Notes under the pieces: model-generated
Database searches by the model: none
Told to the model about the DNA's origin: nothing
What the model saw: only the letters and a program-made list of their open reading frames with translations
Shown: positions 7,660 through 9,594 of the stretch, piece after piece
How the letters are laid out: every line of letters begins with the position of its first letter
Numbering within the stretch: position 1 is the first letter of the stretch
Assembly (NCBI GenBank): GCA_030639705.1
Contig: DAOWKX010000210.1
Span: forward strand, 1-9,594
Length of the DNA: 9,594 bases
Origin: Candidatus Aminicenantota bacterium
GTDB taxonomy: Bacteria; Acidobacteriota; Aminicenantia; UBA2199
Reading direction: 5' to 3'
Made by a program: the position numbers and the translations under genes

Positions 7660-7679
7660 AAAAAGATAGTCTATTTTTT
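7660..7679. terminator. Candidate bidirectional terminator between convergent genes
   Basis: An A-rich arm (7661-7668) and a T-rich arm (7672-7679) can pair over 8 bp, including one G-T wobble, around a GTC loop. The run of six Ts on one strand and four As on the other would serve transcription from both sides. It overlaps the stop of the minus-strand cytochrome. The stem is weak, so this is only a candidate. Confidence 0.3.
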
Positions 7680-8735
7680 ATAGGTTTTGGCTAATTTTTT
7701 TAGCTGTTCCTTGGTTAAGGGTTTGGCATAACAAGCAAACTGCACCACCGGTTTTTCTTTATTTTTAAGACGCACCCATTTATCACCCTGTTTATCTGCA
7801 AAATCCCATTTAAGCTTATCGGGAATTAGGGGCACCACACCTTTCCAGGAAATCATCCTGCCATCTTTGAAGGTAGCCATGGGAACGGATTTACCTCTTT
7901 TAATACGCTTTACTGCTTTGTTACCATGACAGTCTTCACATTGCCTTGCCTTGGCCTGAACCGCATGAGTAAAATAGGGAGCATAGGCAATGAATTTTTT
8001 TCCTTTATAAACCAGGGTTTGTACATTTCCCGATGTCACCTTCCCTTTATAGTTTACCAGAAGTGTCCAATCCTGACAGGGAGGGAAAAAATTACCTTTT
8101 CGGGTACCCTGCTCTAAAAACCGTTCAAAATGACAATTCAAACAGGAGACGGTATTGGCTATGTGGCAGGCCGCACAATCCAGTTTTTCATTATGCACCT
8201 TGTGAGCTTTTATATCCTCTTCCATTTCATGGCAATCGGTACAGGCTACTTTTACAGCTCCTTTATCTCGCATGGTTTTATAAGAGGTGCCATCACCATG
8301 AACATCTTCACCCTTATGACAATCCACACATCCCATTCCATTTGCTATATGGACATCAAGAGTATTTTTTTCCTTGCCAAGCTTAAAAGTAACCTTCTCT
8401 CTGGAGTGACAGGTCAGGCAGGTATTCGAATCTTTGGCTTTTTTCAGGCTGTAGCTACATTTCTCACCCTCTTTTTTGGCATGACAGCGCTCACATGATT
8501 TCACATGACAGTTCTGACAATCCAGTTTCTCATAGGGAATTCCAGTAATATCCATAAATCCGCCATTTTCTTCATACCAGTACCGCATGCCTTCACCGGT
8601 ATGATGCAAACTATTGTGAAAACAGGATTTTTTTTCTTCTTCTGCGCTAATGAAAACAACAAACAATCCTAATAAAAAAATTACTAAAAATGCAGACATA
8701 ATAATTAATTTTTTACTTTTCAAGATTTTTTTCAT
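7671..8735 (-). CDS. Membrane-anchored or secreted octaheme c-type cytochrome
   Basis: The multiheme cytochrome c has 354 residues. The N-terminus is Lys-rich, with a hydrophobic segment at about 10-30 ending in FISA-EEE, so it is either an uncleaved anchor or a signal peptide; the rest is periplasmic. Eight CXXCH heme sites start at Cys73, 81, 106, 136, 165, 187, 198 and 266. Exactly eight other histidines exist (40, 44, 45, 129, 146, 178, 181, 257), enough for bis-His ligation of all hemes. Hemes 1-7 are packed in 130 residues; heme 8 sits apart after a 60-residue stretch, and the last 85 residues have no heme. Four non-heme cysteines occur (38, 93, 220, 335). Such proteins relay electrons between the quinone pool or periplasmic enzymes and other acceptors. 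I recognise similar Desulfobacterota proteins but no named function. RBS AAGGAG (8744-8749, complement) sits 8 bases from ATG. The gene is monocistronic and convergent with the lipoprotein gene. Confidence 0.93.
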   Translation of the reverse strand: MKKILKSKKLIIMSAFLVIFLLGLFVVFISAEEEKKSCFHNSLHHTGEGMRYWYEENGGFMDITGIPYEKLDCQNCHVKSCERCHAKKEGEKCSYSLKKAKDSNTCLTCHSREKVTFKLGKEKNTLDVHIANGMGCVDCHKGEDVHGDGTSYKTMRDKGAVKVACTDCHEMEEDIKAHKVHNEKLDCAACHIANTVSCLNCHFERFLEQGTRKGNFFPPCQDWTLLVNYKGKVTSGNVQTLVYKGKKFIAYAPYFTHAVQAKARQCEDCHGNKAVKRIKRGKSVPMATFKDGRMISWKGVVPLIPDKLKWDFADKQGDKWVRLKNKEKPVVQFACYAKPLTKEQLKKLAKTYKK

Positions 8736-8782
8736 AATGAAATCTCCTTATATAAAATGATTTTAATTTTCAATTATTTAAT

Positions 8783-8811
8783 ATAATAATACAAATCTTT
8801 CACTTTTTCAA
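8783..8811 (-). promoter_or_regulatory. Candidate promoter of the octaheme cytochrome gene
   Basis: On the minus strand, TTGAAA (8811-8806) and TATTAT (8788-8783) are 17 bases apart, each matching 5 of 6 consensus bases. Transcription would start near 8776, giving a leader of about 40 bases before ATG at 8735. The AT-rich surroundings raise the chance of false matches. Confidence 0.5.
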
Positions 8812-8868
8812 CAAAACCTTTACTTACTTCCTTAGAAACGAACTGGATTTAGGAATGTTTATTATTAA

Positions 8869-8897
8869 TTGACAATTGAATATAATTCTCCTAATAT
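8869..8897 (+). promoter_or_regulatory. Candidate promoter of the ABC transporter ATPase gene
   Basis: TTGACA at 8869-8874 is followed after exactly 17 bases by TAATAT (8892-8897, 4 of 6 matches). The start would lie near 8904, about 60 bases before ATG 8966. It is back to back with the cytochrome promoter, with about 57 bases between the two -35 boxes, so a shared regulator could act on both. Confidence 0.5.
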
Positions 8898-8906
8898 TCC
8901 AATATG
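8893..8906. repeat. Short inverted repeat over the -10 box and start site
   Basis: ATATT and AATAT face each other across CC (8894-8905). The dyad overlaps the proposed -10 box and transcription start of the ABC ATPase gene, so it could be an operator half-site pair, but at 5 bp per arm in AT-rich DNA it could easily be chance. Confidence 0.25.
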
Positions 8907-8919
8907 ATAAAAAAGGATC

Positions 8920-8939
8920 TTCTTAGGTGTTTCTTAAGT
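8920..8939 (+). repeat. Direct repeat TTCTTA(G/A)GT in the leader of the ABC ATPase gene
   Basis: TTCTTAGGT (8920-8928) and TTCTTAAGT (8931-8939) match at 8 of 9 bases and are 11 bases apart, about one helical turn. They lie between the proposed transcription start and the ribosome site. Same-face direct repeats of this kind are common binding sites for two-component regulators; no regulator gene for it is visible here. Confidence 0.3.
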
Positions 8940-8952
8940 TGAGTATACCGCC

Positions 8953-8960
8953 GAGGAGGA
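8953..8960 (+). promoter_or_regulatory. Strong ribosome binding site fixing the ABC ATPase start
   Basis: GAGGAGGA ends five bases before ATG 8966. It is the strongest Shine-Dalgarno sequence in the window and decides the start codon of a gene whose end is outside the window. Confidence 0.75.
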
Positions 8961-8965
8961 GAAAA

Positions 8966-9594
8966 ATGAGTTTGATTTCAGCTAAAGATTTATCCAAGGT
9001 ATATATCCTGGGAGAGGTAAAAGTGGCAGCCTTGAAGTCGATCAGTTTTGATGTTGAGCCGGCTTCTTTCATCTCATTTGTTGGCCCTTCCGGCAGCGGC
9101 AAGACTACACTACTAAATCTCATAGGCGGCTTGGATCGTCCTACCTCAGGAGAATTGACAGTTGCTGGATTCGATATTTCTCACCTTTCTCGAAAAGAAT
9201 CAGCCGCTTTCCGGGGCAAAAACTTGGGTTTTATTTTCCAGGATTTTAACCTTATCCCAGTCTTGACTGTATATGAGAATGTAGAATACCCTTTGCTTAT
9301 TGTACAGAATGTCGATGCAACCAAAAGAAAAGAACAGGTGTTGGCGCTTCTGGGTACTGTGGGGATGCTAGACCAAAAAGATAAATATCCCGACCAGATT
9401 TCCGGGGGACAGAAACAGAGAGTGGCCATAGCCCGAGCTTTGATCACAAAACCACAGCTGGTTTTGGCTGATGAACCTACCGCTAATCTGGATAGTAAGA
9501 CTGGGTTTATGGTTATTGATATTATGCAGAAAATGAAAGAAGAATTGGGTGTGACATTTATTTTTTCCACCCATGACCAGAAGATTGTCGGGGA
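8966..9594 (+). CDS. ABC transporter ATP-binding protein, LolD/MacB type (3' truncated by window)
   Basis: The open frame of 209 codons runs off the window with no stop. It reads as a full ABC ATPase core: A-loop Tyr13 region (DLSKVY), Walker A GPSGSGKTT (40-48), Q-loop Gln92 in FIFQDFNL, signature SGGQKQR (146-152), Walker B LVLADEP (165-171, Glu170), D-loop ANLDS (173-177) and H-loop His203 in STHDQ. The pattern GLDRPTSGEL, followed by FQDFNLIPVLTVYENV, is typical of the LolD/MacB/FtsE-like group, which powers lipoprotein release, efflux or peptide export and works with FtsX/MacB-type permeases. Members usually have 220-240 residues, so only some 15-30 are missing. Partner permease genes would be expected just downstream, outside the window. 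The substrate cannot be inferred. Confidence 0.93.
   Translation, partial: MSLISAKDLSKVYILGEVKVAALKSISFDVEPASFISFVGPSGSGKTTLLNLIGGLDRPTSGELTVAGFDISHLSRKESAAFRGKNLGFIFQDFNLIPVLTVYENVEYPLLIVQNVDATKRKEQVLALLGTVGMLDQKDKYPDQISGGQKQRVAIARALITKPQLVLADEPTANLDSKTGFMVIDIMQKMKEELGVTFIFSTHDQKIVG

Noticed and set aside
8033..8498. Plus-strand open frames opposite the cytochrome
   Set aside because: They overlap the eight CXXCH motifs on the other strand and have no recognisable domain of their own.
8600..8625. Cys38-x-His plus His44/His45 near the cytochrome N-terminus as a ninth, non-standard heme site
   Set aside because: It is not a CXXCH or a known variant spacing; these histidines are better explained as distal ligands for the other hemes.
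8881..8886. TATAAT as the -10 box of the ABC ATPase promoter
   Set aside because: The spacer to TTGACA is just 6 bases; TAATAT at 8892 has the correct 17.
1..9594. CRISPR arrays, tRNA or rRNA genes, insertion sequences, attachment sites
   Set aside because: I found no regular repeat-spacer pattern, cloverleaf sequence, transposase or terminal inverted repeats on either strand.

Overview
The window reads like part of the chromosome of an anaerobic bacterium, most likely a Desulfobacterota (former Deltaproteobacteria) lineage near Desulfobacterales. The reasons are the gene mix: a C-terminal GNAT domain that looks like the tail of a larger fusion, a single-chain ADP-forming acetyl-CoA synthetase, a large Cache-domain histidine kinase, a response regulator carrying a GcvH-like domain, and a periplasmic octaheme c-type cytochrome. 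This assignment is inference from protein content. DNA composition is moderately AT-rich and falls noticeably from the first genes to the kinase/regulator pair.

Layout. Positions 1-6486 hold five plus-strand genes packed like one operon (overlap of 11 bases, then gaps of 0, 17 and 7 bases): the 3' end of a GNAT-domain protein, a complete ADP-forming acyl-CoA synthetase with alpha and beta parts fused, a BioD-like ATPase plus DRTGG protein related to the N-terminal part of large phosphotransacetylases, a membrane sensor histidine kinase, and a response regulator whose output is a GcvH/lipoyl-like domain. A weak hairpin with a T-run (about 6525-6544) may end this unit. A new promoter then drives a sulfate-binding-protein-family lipoprotein (6639-7658). 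This gene converges, with only 12 bases between stop codons, on a minus-strand membrane-anchored octaheme cytochrome c (7671-8735). A 230-base divergent intergenic region carries a candidate promoter for each direction. From 8966 to the window end runs a LolD/MacB-type ABC transporter ATPase, cut off by the window edge just after its H-loop.

Working model (inference). The first three genes handle acyl-CoA/acyl-phosphate energy metabolism: ATP formation from acetyl-CoA or activation of acetate, with possible regulatory or acetylating side modules. The kinase and regulator probably tune that metabolism to an extracytoplasmic ligand seen by the Cache region, with an output that is probably protein-protein rather than DNA binding. 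The solute-binding lipoprotein has no permease or ATPase genes beside it here, and it and the cytochrome are both extracytoplasmic. The most unusual feature is the receiver-GcvH fusion, in which the lipoyl-lysine position is Asn and a Lys sits one residue further on.
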